Below, in pieces: positions 52,953 through 61,795 of a DNA stretch of 64,000 nt. This DNA is from Mycolicibacterium hippocampi. Its GTDB lineage: Bacteria; Actinomycetota; Actinomycetes; Mycobacteriales; Mycobacteriaceae. The notes under the pieces were generated by a model. The model saw nothing but the letters and a program-made list of their open reading frames with translations, had not been told where the DNA came from and ran no database searches. The translations under genes were made by a program, and so were the position numbers. Location of the stretch: the NCBI RefSeq assembly GCF_010723735.1, contig NZ_BLLB01000002.1, positions 3,162,001 to 3,226,000 on the forward strand, written 5' to 3'. Position 1 is the stretch's first letter; every line of letters begins with the position of its first letter.

Positions 52953-54109
52953 GCTGAGGGCTCCATTCGTTGCTGCTCCTCGCGGCTGCGGTTGGCGCTG
53001 GTGAGTGCGAACACCGCACGGTGATGGTCCTCGGGCGACCCGAACATCGCCCGGTACAACGCGACTCGGCGCAGGTAGAGATGCAGGTCGTGTTCCCAGG
53101 TCACGCCGATCCCGCCGTGTAGTTGGACGCAGTCCTGCAGCATCGCCGGAGCACGATCTGCGACATAGGCTTTCGCGACGCTGACCAGCATCTGGGCCTC
53201 CGGCGAGCGTGCCGCGACCGCGGAGACCGCCCCCTTGGTGGTGGCCCGACACGCCTCGAACCACATCTTCATATCGGCGGCCCGGTGTTTGAGGGCCTGG
53301 TAGGACGCCAGCGGGCGGCCGAAACTGTGGCGGTCGAACAGCCACTGATTGGTCATCGTGAGGACGGCGTCGAGGATCCCTACGATCTCTGCGCACTGCA
53401 GCATCAGCGCGACCTGGCGTTGCCGCTCGATGATTGCCGGAGTCTGTTCGGCACCACCCACCACTGCCGACTCGTCGACCTGGACACCGTCGAGTTGCAC
53501 TCGCGCGTAACGTTTCACCATGTCGATCGAAGCCTGCGGCGCGACCGTCACCCCGGCGGCGTCGGTCGGCACCAGGAACTGTCTGACCCGGCCCTCGCAT
53601 TCGGCGACCACCAGTACCGCGCCGCTCTCGGCTCCGGCTTCGACGCGGTCCTTGACGCCGTCGATCCGATAACCCGCCCCGGTGCGGGTTGCGGTGGTGG
53701 CGACGTGCGCTGGGGCGAAGCCCCGCGTGGGCTCGTACACCGCCCAGGAGGCCACGGTGTCTCCCGACACCAGGGCCTCGATCGCTGCTTCGTGTCCGCT
53801 CGGCGCCTCGATCAGGCCGGCGAGGACGATGCTGACCGGATGCAGCGGCCCCGGTGCGACGGTGTGCCCGATCTGCTCGGCGACCATGGCGAGGTCGGCG
53901 ACCCCGTCGCCCGAGACGCTGCCGCCACCGAGTTCCTCGGGCACCAGCAGGCTCGTCCAGCCCAGTTCGGCTGCCCGCCGCCACCATTCGTCCTGGAACG
54001 AGACGCCGGAGGCATGCAGGCCACGCACATGGGTCAGCGATGCCTGCTTCTCCAGGAAGGTCGCAGTGGTGGAGGCGAACAGCATCTGTTCCGGGTTGGC
54101 GACCGTCAT
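52949..54109 (-). CDS. Acyl-CoA dehydrogenase, FadE28-like type
   Basis: This 386-residue protein is the smaller partner of the dehydrogenase pair. It has the N-terminal helical domain, a beta domain with few FAD-loop residues preserved, and the C-terminal motif CVQLHGGIGVTWEHDLHLYLRR, typical of the short-type FadE subunits. The ATG at 54109 has GAGGAA upstream. Together with the overlapping gene it likely forms an alpha2beta2 enzyme. It follows the amidohydrolase gene by 30 bases in one operon. Confidence 0.88.
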   Translation of the reverse strand: MTVANPEQMLFASTTATFLEKQASLTHVRGLHASGVSFQDEWWRRAAELGWTSLLVPEELGGGSVSGDGVADLAMVAEQIGHTVAPGPLHPVSIVLAGLIEAPSGHEAAIEALVSGDTVASWAVYEPTRGFAPAHVATTATRTGAGYRIDGVKDRVEAGAESGAVLVVAECEGRVRQFLVPTDAAGVTVAPQASIDMVKRYARVQLDGVQVDESAVVGGAEQTPAIIERQRQVALMLQCAEIVGILDAVLTMTNQWLFDRHSFGRPLASYQALKHRAADMKMWFEACRATTKGAVSAVAARSPEAQMLVSVAKAYVADRAPAMLQDCVQLHGGIGVTWEHDLHLYLRRVALYRAMFGSPEDHHRAVFALTSANRSREEQQRMEPSA

Positions 54110-54139
54110 GTCTGTTCCTCGCAATTTCGTGGGCGGATG

Positions 54140-55369
54140 TCAGGTCAGGACGAGGGCGGGAACGTCGGGCTTGTAGACCTTCTTGTTCTCGACCTTGAAC
54201 AGATCGACCATGTTGCCGCCCATCACCTTTCGGACGCCTTCTTCGTCGAGCCCATGGGCCACGAGATCATCGACCAGGTTGATCGGGTCGGCGAGGCCCT
54301 CCGGATGTGGCCAGTCCGAGCCGAAGATCACGCGGTCGATGCCGCACAGGTCGGCCATCTGCTTGAAATTGTCCTCCCAGAACGGTGCGACGTACACGCA
54401 ACGTTTGAACGCCTGGATCGGGTCCTCCGGGAACTCGTTGGGCATCTTCATGAAGACGTCCTTGAACTGGTAGAACAGGTAAGGCACCCATGACGCGCCG
54501 TTCTCGACCGAGAGGATGCGCAGGTCGGGGTTGCGGGTCAACGCGCCGTGGCACACCAGCGCGGCCATCGTGTCCTCGATGGGCCGCTTGCCCATGGCGA
54601 CCATCCGGAACGAGGTCGGCTTGAACGGCTTGAACTCGTCACCGGGCTCCCAGTCGTTGAGGTACTCGGCGTAGCCGCTGTCCGAGGCGTGCATCGACAC
54701 CGGGATGCCGGCCTTGACGCAGGCGTCCCAGAAGGGGTCGAACTCGGGCAGGCCGAACGAACGGCTGCCCCGGTAACCAGGCACCGGCGCCGGCCGGACC
54801 AGCACGGTCTTGGCCCCGCGCTCGACACACCATTCGAGTTCCTCGATCGCGCGGTCGACGATGGACAGGTTGATCACCGGGGTGGAGAAGATCCGGTCCT
54901 GGTAGTTGAATTGCCAGGTCTCATACATCCACCGGTTCAACCCGTGGACGATGTCGAGAATCGCTTCGGGGTCGTCCTTGAGACGCTCCTCGACCAGGCT
55001 GGCCAGCGTCGGGAACATCAGGGTGTAGTCCAGGCCGAGCGCGTCGAGCACCTCGAGGCGGGCCTCGGGATTGCGGAAGGCCGGGATGGCCTTCATCGGC
55101 TTGCCCATCACCTCGCGGTAACTCTTGCCCCCGCTGCCGTGCCGGAAGTACTCCTCCTGTGCACCCGGGCGCGCGACGACCTCGAAGGTCGGGTTGGGGA
55201 TGTAGTCACTGATCGTGTTGCGGACGACGATTTTGGTCCGCCCATGGACATCGATGTAGTCGATGATGCCCTTGCGGTGATCGGGCAGAAACTCGGTCAA
55301 CGCCTCTTTGGGCTCGTAGAAGTGGTTGTCGGCGTCGAACACCGGATAGTCGAGATTGCGAGACGGCAT
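54140..55369 (-). CDS. Amidohydrolase-family (PF04909-type) hydrolase
   Basis: This 409-residue TIM-barrel metal enzyme has the N-terminal metal ligand motif FDADNHFYE, a histidine at VSMHASDSGY and the late motif IFGSDWPHPEG. It resembles amidohydrolase 2 family decarboxylases and hydrolases that act on ring-derived carboxylates. The ATG at 55369 has AGGAGC upstream. It heads an operon with two acyl-CoA dehydrogenases and lies behind two operators at 55404-55444. The pathway is unknown; a catabolic role on a cyclic acid is inference. Confidence 0.85.
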   Translation of the reverse strand: MPSRNLDYPVFDADNHFYEPKEALTEFLPDHRKGIIDYIDVHGRTKIVVRNTISDYIPNPTFEVVARPGAQEEYFRHGSGGKSYREVMGKPMKAIPAFRNPEARLEVLDALGLDYTLMFPTLASLVEERLKDDPEAILDIVHGLNRWMYETWQFNYQDRIFSTPVINLSIVDRAIEELEWCVERGAKTVLVRPAPVPGYRGSRSFGLPEFDPFWDACVKAGIPVSMHASDSGYAEYLNDWEPGDEFKPFKPTSFRMVAMGKRPIEDTMAALVCHGALTRNPDLRILSVENGASWVPYLFYQFKDVFMKMPNEFPEDPIQAFKRCVYVAPFWEDNFKQMADLCGIDRVIFGSDWPHPEGLADPINLVDDLVAHGLDEEGVRKVMGGNMVDLFKVENKKVYKPDVPALVLT

Positions 55370-55403
55370 GATGCGGGCTCCTGACATGGCGTGTATGCGA
55401 GAA

Positions 55404-55422
55404 CCGGTAATGACATTACCGG
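55404..55422. promoter_or_regulatory. TetR operator O1 before the amidohydrolase operon
   Basis: CCGGTAATGACATTACCGG is a perfect inverted repeat (CCGGTAAT/ATTACCGG) around GAC, 35 bases upstream of the amidohydrolase ATG. It shares the core GGTAA-TGAC-TTACC with the other two sites here. Confidence 0.8.
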
Positions 55423-55425
55423 TCC

Positions 55426-55444
55426 GTGGTAACGACATTACCAC
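55426..55444. promoter_or_regulatory. TetR operator O2 before the amidohydrolase operon
   Basis: GTGGTAACGACATTACCAC is an inverted repeat (GTGGTAA/TTACCAC) with its centre 22 bases from that of O1, two helical turns, which would let two TetR dimers bind side by side. Confidence 0.75.
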
Positions 55445-55481
55445 GCTCGGATGTAACGGTGCCAGTAGTGCTGTGGCGTTG

Positions 55482-56087
55482 TTATTGCAGTTCAGAGGGC
55501 CGGCGCGTCAGGCTGCGGAGGCAGAAGGTGTGCAGGTGGCCGCCGTCGATCGGGATGCCGTTCAGCTCGGCGCCCAGGTCGCGCAACCGTAGTGCGCCCA
55601 GCACCGTCTGCATCATGATCGCGGCGTCGGTGTCGACATCGAGGTCGACGCGGAACACCCCCTCGGCGATGCCGCGGCGCAGGATGTCGGCGAACAATGT
55701 GTGCAGCGGTGACAGCACCTTGGCGAACTCCCGGGGCCGGGTCTCCAGCAGGTGGTCGTTGTAGTAGGTCAGACCCCGGTTGATGCTGTCCTGGGTGGTG
55801 GATTCGGCAGGAGCACTGATGCGCTCGATCAGCCGCCGCAACGCGTCGGCACTCGACAGCGCATCGGTCTCGGCGCGCCACTGCAGGGTCGCATCGGCCA
55901 TGATCTTCTCCACCAATGCCAACAACAGTTCGTCTTTGGTGGCGAAGTGCTGGTAGAAGGCCCGCAGGGAGGTCTTCGAACGTTCGACCACCTCCAGGAC
56001 GGTGAAGTCGGTGCGGCCGGTCTCGCCGAGGATCGCCAGCGCCGAACCCATGAAGCGGGTGGCGCGGGATTCGGAGTTCGCCGCCAT
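55482..56087 (-). CDS. TetR family transcriptional regulator
   Basis: This 201-residue protein has the N-terminal TetR helix-turn-helix (FTVLEVVERSKTSLRAFYQHFATKDELLLAL, about residues 27-58) and a variable ligand-binding domain. It lies between the amidohydrolase operon (same strand, 112 bases downstream) and a divergent TesB-like gene, and the three matching palindromes flank it on both sides. It is very likely the repressor of all three units, itself included. The ligand is probably an acyl-CoA of the pathway, by analogy with KstR-type regulators. Confidence 0.9.
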   Translation of the reverse strand: MAANSESRATRFMGSALAILGETGRTDFTVLEVVERSKTSLRAFYQHFATKDELLLALVEKIMADATLQWRAETDALSSADALRRLIERISAPAESTTQDSINRGLTYYNDHLLETRPREFAKVLSPLHTLFADILRRGIAEGVFRVDLDVDTDAAIMMQTVLGALRLRDLGAELNGIPIDGGHLHTFCLRSLTRRPSELQ

Positions 56088-56120
56088 CGTTCACCGCCCT
56101 CCTGCTCGCCGTCAGCTGAT

Positions 56121-56135
56121 GGTAATGACGTTACC
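56121..56135. promoter_or_regulatory. TetR operator O3 between tetR and the TesB-like gene
   Basis: GGTAATGACGTTACC is a perfect palindrome arm pair (GGTAA/TTACC) with the same core as O1 and O2. It lies 34 bases upstream of the tetR start and 61 bases upstream of the TesB-like ATG, so it can control both. Confidence 0.75.
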
Positions 56136-56196
56136 GCTATCGGCGAACCTCGGTTACTGTTCCCACGACCGTTACTTCAGGGGAGGCCCACCGACA

Positions 56197-57081
56197 ATGA
56201 CAACTGATTCGGCAGACGCGCAGTGGACAGTGCAGGAACTGCTCGATCTCTTCGACGCCGCACCGGGCTCGGAGGGCACGTTCACCGCGCAGACCGGCCC
56301 CGCCGGTGAGGACGAACGGCAGGTGGTCGAGGGCACCCAGGTGCTCGCACAGTCGATTGTGGCTGCTGCCAAGCGGTTTCCGGAGAAGTCGGTGCGGTCG
56401 GTGTACTCGGTGTTCGCCCGTGCCGTCATGGTCGGCGCCGGGCCGGTGGAGCTCGATGTCGACGTCGTCAGCGAAGGCCGTTCCACCGCAACGGCGGTCG
56501 TGACCGCCAGGCAGAACGGCAAGCGTTGCATCACCACGACGGTGCTCGCAGACGTCCCCACCGACGACGTCATCCGGCACCACCTGCCCCGGCCCGACGT
56601 GGCCCCGCCCGAGAAGGCGAACGTGTCTGCGATGCCGATGGTCGGCCGCGAGCTGCGACTGGTCGACGTCGAGGATGTGAACAGTCCCGACGAGGTCGGG
56701 CCACCCGAGTTGTACGCCTGGCTGCACTACGACCCGATTCCGGCGCGCGACGACCTGGCAAAGGCGCTGATCGCCTATTTCACCGGCCACCTCGGCATCT
56801 CCACGACCATGAGAGCGCACGCCGGCATCGGAACCAGTCAGGCGCACCTGACGGTCTCGACAGCTCCCATGACGGTGTCGGTCAGCTTCCACGAGCCGGT
56901 GCGCTGGGACGACTGGTTGCTTTATACCCACGAGAGCACCCAGGTGGGCGCAGGAATGTCCTATGTACGCGGGGCAGTGCACACCCGGGAAGGCGCGCTG
57001 ATCGCGTCGTTCACCCAGGATGCGCTGATCCGCCCGCTGCGCAGGACCGACACCTCCATCAAGGAGCAGTCGCGTCTCTGA
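56197..57081 (+). CDS. TesB-like acyl-CoA thioesterase
   Basis: This 294-residue protein has two hot-dog halves; YDPIPARDDLAKALIAYF and HEPVRWDDWLLYTHESTQVGAG match the C-terminal TesB half, with a catalytic-type Asp in RWDDWLLY. The ATG at 56197 has GGGGAGG upstream. It is divergent from the TetR gene and shares operator O3, so it probably belongs to the same catabolic unit as the amidohydrolase and dehydrogenases. It is distinct from the TesB at 2812. Confidence 0.82.
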   Translation: MTTDSADAQWTVQELLDLFDAAPGSEGTFTAQTGPAGEDERQVVEGTQVLAQSIVAAAKRFPEKSVRSVYSVFARAVMVGAGPVELDVDVVSEGRSTATAVVTARQNGKRCITTTVLADVPTDDVIRHHLPRPDVAPPEKANVSAMPMVGRELRLVDVEDVNSPDEVGPPELYAWLHYDPIPARDDLAKALIAYFTGHLGISTTMRAHAGIGTSQAHLTVSTAPMTVSVSFHEPVRWDDWLLYTHESTQVGAGMSYVRGAVHTREGALIASFTQDALIRPLRRTDTSIKEQSRL

Positions 57082-57094
57082 CGGGTGCCGGCGG

Positions 57095-58750
57095 TCAGGC
57101 GGCCAGCGACGAACGCAGCACGTCGAGCGGTAGACCACCCAGATCCAGTGCCCGGCTGTGGAACTCCTTGAGTGGGACACCTCTGGCCTGTGTCTCGGTA
57201 CGCAGCTGCTGCCAGATGCGCTGTCCGATCGCGTACGACGGGGCCTGACCCGGCCAGCCGAGATAGCGGTCGAGTTCGAATCGCAGATTCTCGTCGGCCA
57301 TCGCACTGTGCGATTTCAGGAACGTCCACGCCCGCTCGGCATCCCAGATTCCGCCGTCCGGGGCGGTCAGGCCACAATGCACACCGATGTCGATGACCAC
57401 CCGTGCGGCCCGGAACCGTTGGGCATCAAGCATTCCCATTCTGTTCCCGGCATCGTCGAGCCACCCGAGTTCGGCCATCAGCCGTTCGGCGTAGAGCGCC
57501 CACCCCTCACCGTGCCCGGACACCCAACACCCCAGCCTGCGCCACCGGTTCAGTTGATCGGCCAGCACCACCGCCCGACCGATCTGCAGATGGTGGCCGG
57601 GGACACCTTCGTGGAACACCGTGGTCGTCTCCTGCCATGTGTGGAACGTGTCGACACCGTGCGGGACCGACCACCACATCCGGCCGGGGCGGGACAGGTC
57701 CTCCGACGGCCCGGTGTAGTAGATGCCGCCGGTGTGCGTCGGGGCGATCCGGCACTCCAAATTGCGCAGCGGTTCGGCGATGTCGAAGTGGCGATCGGCC
57801 AACGACTCGACGACACGGTCCGAGAGGTCCTGCATCCACTGCCGCAAGGCTTCGGTGCCGTGTACGGCATAGCGTGGCTCGCTGTCGAGCCGCCGCAGCG
57901 CTTCCTCCGCCGAGGCACCGGGATAAAGCCGGTCGGCCGTCGAATCCTGTTCGGCCACAATGCTTTCCAGCTGCTCGAGACCCCACTGGTAGGACTCGTC
58001 CAGGTCGACGGCGGCGCCGAGGAAAGACCGCGACAGCACCCGGTAGGCGTCTCGCCCGCACGCATCCGTCTCCCGGGAGTAGGGGCCGACATCCTCGCGC
58101 AACACCTTGGCCAGCGAGGCGTAGGCATCGGCGGCGTCCTCGGCGGCCTGGTGCAATTCGGCGCGCAGCACCTCGTTGCCCGGAGCGGCATCGGCGACCA
58201 TCGAGACGAACAAGCGCTGGATCTGCCCGGATTGCTCGATCCCACGGCGCACTTGGCGGGCGGCGGGGGCATGCCCAGCCGCCGCGGCTGCGCGCAGCGA
58301 TTCGGCGTACCCGGCGACGCGTTGCGGAATCCGCGACAGCCTGCGGTTGATCACCGTCCAGTCGTCCTCGGTGTCGGTGGCCATCAGGTCGAACACATCG
58401 CGCATCGTCTGCAGCGGTGAGTCGATGACGTTGAGTTCGCCGAGGTCGAGCCGGGCGTCGTGGATGTCGAGCAACACCCCGAGCCGTTCCCGCATCGCCG
58501 CGGCAGTGACCACGTCGACGTCGTCGACCGGGTGCGCGGCATCGAGTTCCCGCAGCGCCAACCGGGCCGCCTCGGCACGTGCGGTGACTCCGTCGGGGGA
58601 GTAGTCGGTGATCTCGTCGTCGTGGCCGGCGATGCCTGATTCGGTTGCCGCGCAGGGGTCCAGGGCCGCCGATGTCTCGAGGTAGCGCTCGGCGACGCTG
58701 TCGACGGCGGTGGCGGTCCTAGCCAAGGTTGTTGGTGGCGAACGTGTCAC
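57095..58750 (-). CDS. DUF885 family metallopeptidase-like protein
   Basis: This 551-residue protein has the HEGVPGHHLQ motif of the DUF885 family of putative zinc carboxypeptidase-like proteins, with GHGEGWALYAERLM about 45 residues later providing further conserved residues. There is no signal peptide, so it acts in the cytosol if it is active. The GTG start at 58750 overlaps the upstream metallopeptidase gene by 32 bases; a TTG at 58726 would reduce this. The substrate is unknown. Confidence 0.88.
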   Translation of the reverse strand: MTRSPPTTLARTATAVDSVAERYLETSAALDPCAATESGIAGHDDEITDYSPDGVTARAEAARLALRELDAAHPVDDVDVVTAAAMRERLGVLLDIHDARLDLGELNVIDSPLQTMRDVFDLMATDTEDDWTVINRRLSRIPQRVAGYAESLRAAAAAGHAPAARQVRRGIEQSGQIQRLFVSMVADAAPGNEVLRAELHQAAEDAADAYASLAKVLREDVGPYSRETDACGRDAYRVLSRSFLGAAVDLDESYQWGLEQLESIVAEQDSTADRLYPGASAEEALRRLDSEPRYAVHGTEALRQWMQDLSDRVVESLADRHFDIAEPLRNLECRIAPTHTGGIYYTGPSEDLSRPGRMWWSVPHGVDTFHTWQETTTVFHEGVPGHHLQIGRAVVLADQLNRWRRLGCWVSGHGEGWALYAERLMAELGWLDDAGNRMGMLDAQRFRAARVVIDIGVHCGLTAPDGGIWDAERAWTFLKSHSAMADENLRFELDRYLGWPGQAPSYAIGQRIWQQLRTETQARGVPLKEFHSRALDLGGLPLDVLRSSLAA

Positions 58751-59609
58751 ACTTGGCGGGCTCTCCGGTCTGATATCCGACGGTGAACCACTTCTGCCGC
58801 TGTTCGGAGGAGCCGTGGGTCCATGATTCCGGAGTGACCCGACCGGTGGCGGCCTCCTGGATGCGGTCGTCCCCGACGGCTGATGCGGCCGACAGCGCGT
58901 CGGCGATGTCGCTGTCGCTCAACGGTTTCAGGAATGTCACGTCGGTACCCTCCTGCTTGGTGATCGCGGCGTAGTGCGCCCACACGCCCGCGTAACAATC
59001 GGCTTGCAATTCGGTGCGGACGCCGCCGCCGGTGGGCCCTTCGGGGTCCTGCTGGGCACGACCGAGCGTGCCCTGGAGATTCTGCACGTGATGGCCGAAC
59101 TCGTGGGCGACCACGTATTCCTGGGCGAACGGTCCACCGCTGGAACCGAACTGGCTGACCAAGGTGTCGAAGAACCCGGTGTCGAAGTAGGCGGTCTGGT
59201 CGACAGGGCAGTAAAACGGTCCCATCGCGCTGCTCGCGGAGCCACAACCCTCGGTCTGGACACCGTCGGTGAAGATCTCGACGCTCGGCCGCCTGTACCC
59301 GGGCATCAATTGCGCCCACACCCCGTCGAGCGAGTTCCCGGTCGCCACCACGCGGCACTGCACGATGTTGTTGGCGTCTTCGCCCGTGCGGCACTGGCTG
59401 AGATCGAACCCGGGTGTCTCGACCCCCTGGGTGTCCATCTGTTGTGGCGGGACCACAGTGCTGGGATCAACGCCCAGGAACAGCGCGACCACGACGATCA
59501 GCAATCCGCCCAACCCACCGCCGACGGCAATGCCCCGGCCGGGTCCGCGACCGCCGCTGCTGCTGGACGTGGTGCTGGTATCGATCCGCATGCCTTCGTT
59601 GAAGGTCAT
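58719..59609 (-). CDS. Neutral zinc metallopeptidase (YpfJ/KPN_02809 family)
   Basis: This 296-residue protein has one N-terminal membrane helix (about residues 27-46, preceded by a glycine-rich stretch), and the zinc motif HEFGHH (VVAHEFGHHVQNLQG) with a downstream acidic ligand region ELQADCYAGVWAHY. The family is called putative neutral zinc metallopeptidase. The catalytic domain would be outside the membrane. The ATG at 59609 has GAGGTA upstream. Four cysteines in the N-terminal half could form disulfides. Confidence 0.9.
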   Translation of the reverse strand: MTFNEGMRIDTSTTSSSSGGRGPGRGIAVGGGLGGLLIVVVALFLGVDPSTVVPPQQMDTQGVETPGFDLSQCRTGEDANNIVQCRVVATGNSLDGVWAQLMPGYRRPSVEIFTDGVQTEGCGSASSAMGPFYCPVDQTAYFDTGFFDTLVSQFGSSGGPFAQEYVVAHEFGHHVQNLQGTLGRAQQDPEGPTGGGVRTELQADCYAGVWAHYAAITKQEGTDVTFLKPLSDSDIADALSAASAVGDDRIQEAATGRVTPESWTHGSSEQRQKWFTVGYQTGEPAKCDTFATNNLG

Positions 59610-59683
59610 CGCACTACCTCTTTTCAACGCCGGGCGCGCCCGGCCCCAAGTCGGGTCAAGCTTCGCACACTACGATTTGTCGC

Positions 59684-61168
59684 GTGGCAGTCGTTGCCGG
59701 ACAAGGCGCCGTGATCAAGACCGCATCAGGGGATCTGCGCGGCGACACCGAGGGAAGCATCGGTGTCTGGCGTGGCGTGCCCTACGCCGCCCAGCCGGTC
59801 GGGCAACGTCGATTCCTGGGCCCGGGTCCTCTCGAGCCGTGGTCGGGGGTCCGTGACGCACTCGAGCACGGCCCCTTGCCACCGCAGACGAAATCATTTG
59901 TCGGCGGCGGCCGCGACGACCCCAAGGTGCGCGACGAAGCCTGCCTCACCCTGACCGTGTGGTCGCCGGACACCACGGGTTCGCTGCCGGTGATGGTGTG
60001 GATCCCCGGCGGGGCATTCGTCTACGGCGCAGGCCAGTTCCAGCTGTACAACGGGTCGAGGCTGGCCGCCAACGGCAACGTCGTCGTCGTCAACGTCACC
60101 TACCGGATCGGGGTGTTCGGCGGGTTCGAGCTCGGGGACCTCGGTGAGGGATTCGACGACAACCTGGCGCTGCGCGACCAGATCGCGGCGCTGCGCTGGG
60201 TGCGCGACAACATCGCCGCGTTCGGTGGGGATCCCGACCAGGTCACGGTGTTCGGTGAATCCGCAGGCGCGACGTCGGTGCTGGCATTGCTGGCCAGCCC
60301 GATGGCGACCGGACTGTTCCACCGCGCGATAGCCCAGAGTCCGGCGTTGCCGCTGATCGCCGACCGGGAGCTGCGCGCGGCCCGCGCCCATGAGTTCCTG
60401 GCCCGTCTCGGGGTGCGCGTCTCCGAGGTCAAGGGACTACCGCAGCGGCAACTTCGCCGGGCCGCGGGCGCACTGCAACTGAAGAGCGCGTCGACGACAC
60501 CGACATTGGCCTACGGGTTGACGCACGGCACGGATCTGCTGCCCCGCCACCCGCTCGACGCCGCGCGAAGTGGCCACCTGGCCCGGATGCCGTTGATCAT
60601 CGGCACCAACAGCCACGAGGCCTCGATGTTCGCCTGGACCAAGCCGCCGATGCTGCCCACCACGCAGGCGTCGGTGGACGCGTACTTCGCCCGCGTCGCC
60701 CCCGAAGCCAAAGAGCTTGTTTTGCAGGCATATCCGACGTTTCCCCGGCGGCGCGCCCTGATCGACCTGGGATCCGACGTGATGTTCGGCGGACCGGCCT
60801 GGTCGTTCGCCGACGCATACAGTGCGCATGCCCCCACCCGCATGTACCGCTTCGACCACTTCGGCATGAGCCTGCGCATGCTGGGCCTCGGCGCCACCCA
60901 CGGCAGCGAGATCGTGCACGTCCAGCACAGCTACGCGTCCTTCGTCGGCCGCAAACTGCATCCACTCGCCCGGCGACTGCAGCCTTCGGTTGGACGCCGG
61001 ATGCAGCGTGCCTGGCTGGACTTCGCCCACGCCGACGGGATCGACGAGGCGGACTGGCCGCTCTACGAGACCGGACGCCGACGCACCCGGCTCATCCTGA
61101 CCGCCCGGGATGTCGTCGCCGAGGATCCCGACGCAGTCCGGCGGACGGCGTGGGCGCTCGTCTACTAG
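59684..61168 (+). CDS. Type-B carboxylesterase
   Basis: This 494-residue alpha/beta hydrolase belongs to the carboxylesterase type B (para-nitrobenzyl esterase) family. The nucleophile is S193 in GESAGATS, the oxyanion motif is IPGGAFVYGAG, and the catalytic histidine is probably in ATHGSEIVHV. It has no signal peptide. The GTG start gives VAVVAGQGAVIKTASGDLRG, the typical N-terminus of the family. It converges with an SRPBCC gene whose end overlaps its stop by 4 bases. Confidence 0.9.
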   Translation: MAVVAGQGAVIKTASGDLRGDTEGSIGVWRGVPYAAQPVGQRRFLGPGPLEPWSGVRDALEHGPLPPQTKSFVGGGRDDPKVRDEACLTLTVWSPDTTGSLPVMVWIPGGAFVYGAGQFQLYNGSRLAANGNVVVVNVTYRIGVFGGFELGDLGEGFDDNLALRDQIAALRWVRDNIAAFGGDPDQVTVFGESAGATSVLALLASPMATGLFHRAIAQSPALPLIADRELRAARAHEFLARLGVRVSEVKGLPQRQLRRAAGALQLKSASTTPTLAYGLTHGTDLLPRHPLDAARSGHLARMPLIIGTNSHEASMFAWTKPPMLPTTQASVDAYFARVAPEAKELVLQAYPTFPRRRALIDLGSDVMFGGPAWSFADAYSAHAPTRMYRFDHFGMSLRMLGLGATHGSEIVHVQHSYASFVGRKLHPLARRLQPSVGRRMQRAWLDFAHADGIDEADWPLYETGRRRTRLILTARDVVAEDPDAVRRTAWALVY

Positions 61169-61671
61169 GACCTGGAAAACCGCTCGTCGGTATAACGGCG
61201 GAGGTTGTGCAAGAACCGCTGGAACATCCAGCCCATCACGGGCTGTCCGGCGAACAGGCCGAGCCGGCCGGCCAGGCCCCGGGGCTTCATCGCCATGATC
61301 CAGGTCAGGTGACAGCCGTCGGCCGTCGGCACCACGCGGTAGTCCTCGGCGAAGGCCGCCACCGCATCGGTTGTCGCTTCGTTGAATCGAAACGCCATCC
61401 GCGTGAACGGTTCCCAGGCCAGGAACTCCTCGTCGCCGGTGATGCCACCGCGCATGTCGACCGTGCGGGTGGTGCCCACCCCGCGAGGTTCGGGACTGGT
61501 CCACGTCACGTCGGTGATGACCGTCGCCCACTGCGGCCACGAGGTCTCGTCGGCGAGGACCTCGAACAGCTGCTCCGGCGTGACGGCCAAGTCGACGGTG
61601 CTGACGAAGCGATACGGAGCGCGATCGACAAAATCCAGGTCGACGCGTTCACAGGGGTGACGCTGAGCCAT
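61165..61671 (-). CDS. SRPBCC family protein (Rv2574-like)
   Basis: This 168-residue protein has the START/Bet v 1-like SRPBCC pattern (VDLAVTPEQLFEVLADETSWPQWA near the N-terminus, then FTRMAFRFNEA and a long C-terminal helix). Such proteins bind hydrophobic ligands in a central cavity; the ligand is unknown. It overlaps the stop of the convergent carboxylesterase gene and is divergent from aspS. A similar gene lies near aspS in M. tuberculosis. Confidence 0.82.
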   Translation of the reverse strand: MAQRHPCERVDLDFVDRAPYRFVSTVDLAVTPEQLFEVLADETSWPQWATVITDVTWTSPEPRGVGTTRTVDMRGGITGDEEFLAWEPFTRMAFRFNEATTDAVAAFAEDYRVVPTADGCHLTWIMAMKPRGLAGRLGLFAGQPVMGWMFQRFLHNLRRYTDERFSRS

Positions 61672-61751
61672 CGGACCGGGCCTTTCGTCGCTGCACCGCT
61701 TACCGGACAGATCACGATAGCTGTCTGGTCAGGCCTGCGGACGTCGCCCCT

Positions 61752-61757
61752 TAGACT
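61752..61757 (+). promoter_or_regulatory. Putative -10 element TAGACT for aspS
   Basis: TAGACT lies 38 bases before the aspS GTG in the context cgccccTTAGACTgagcag, nearly the same as before pdxS. It fits the mycobacterial -10 pattern; no -35 hexamer is obvious. Confidence 0.45.
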
Positions 61758-61795
61758 GAGCAGTCGTTTGAGAACCCCGACTCGAGGAGTACTTC

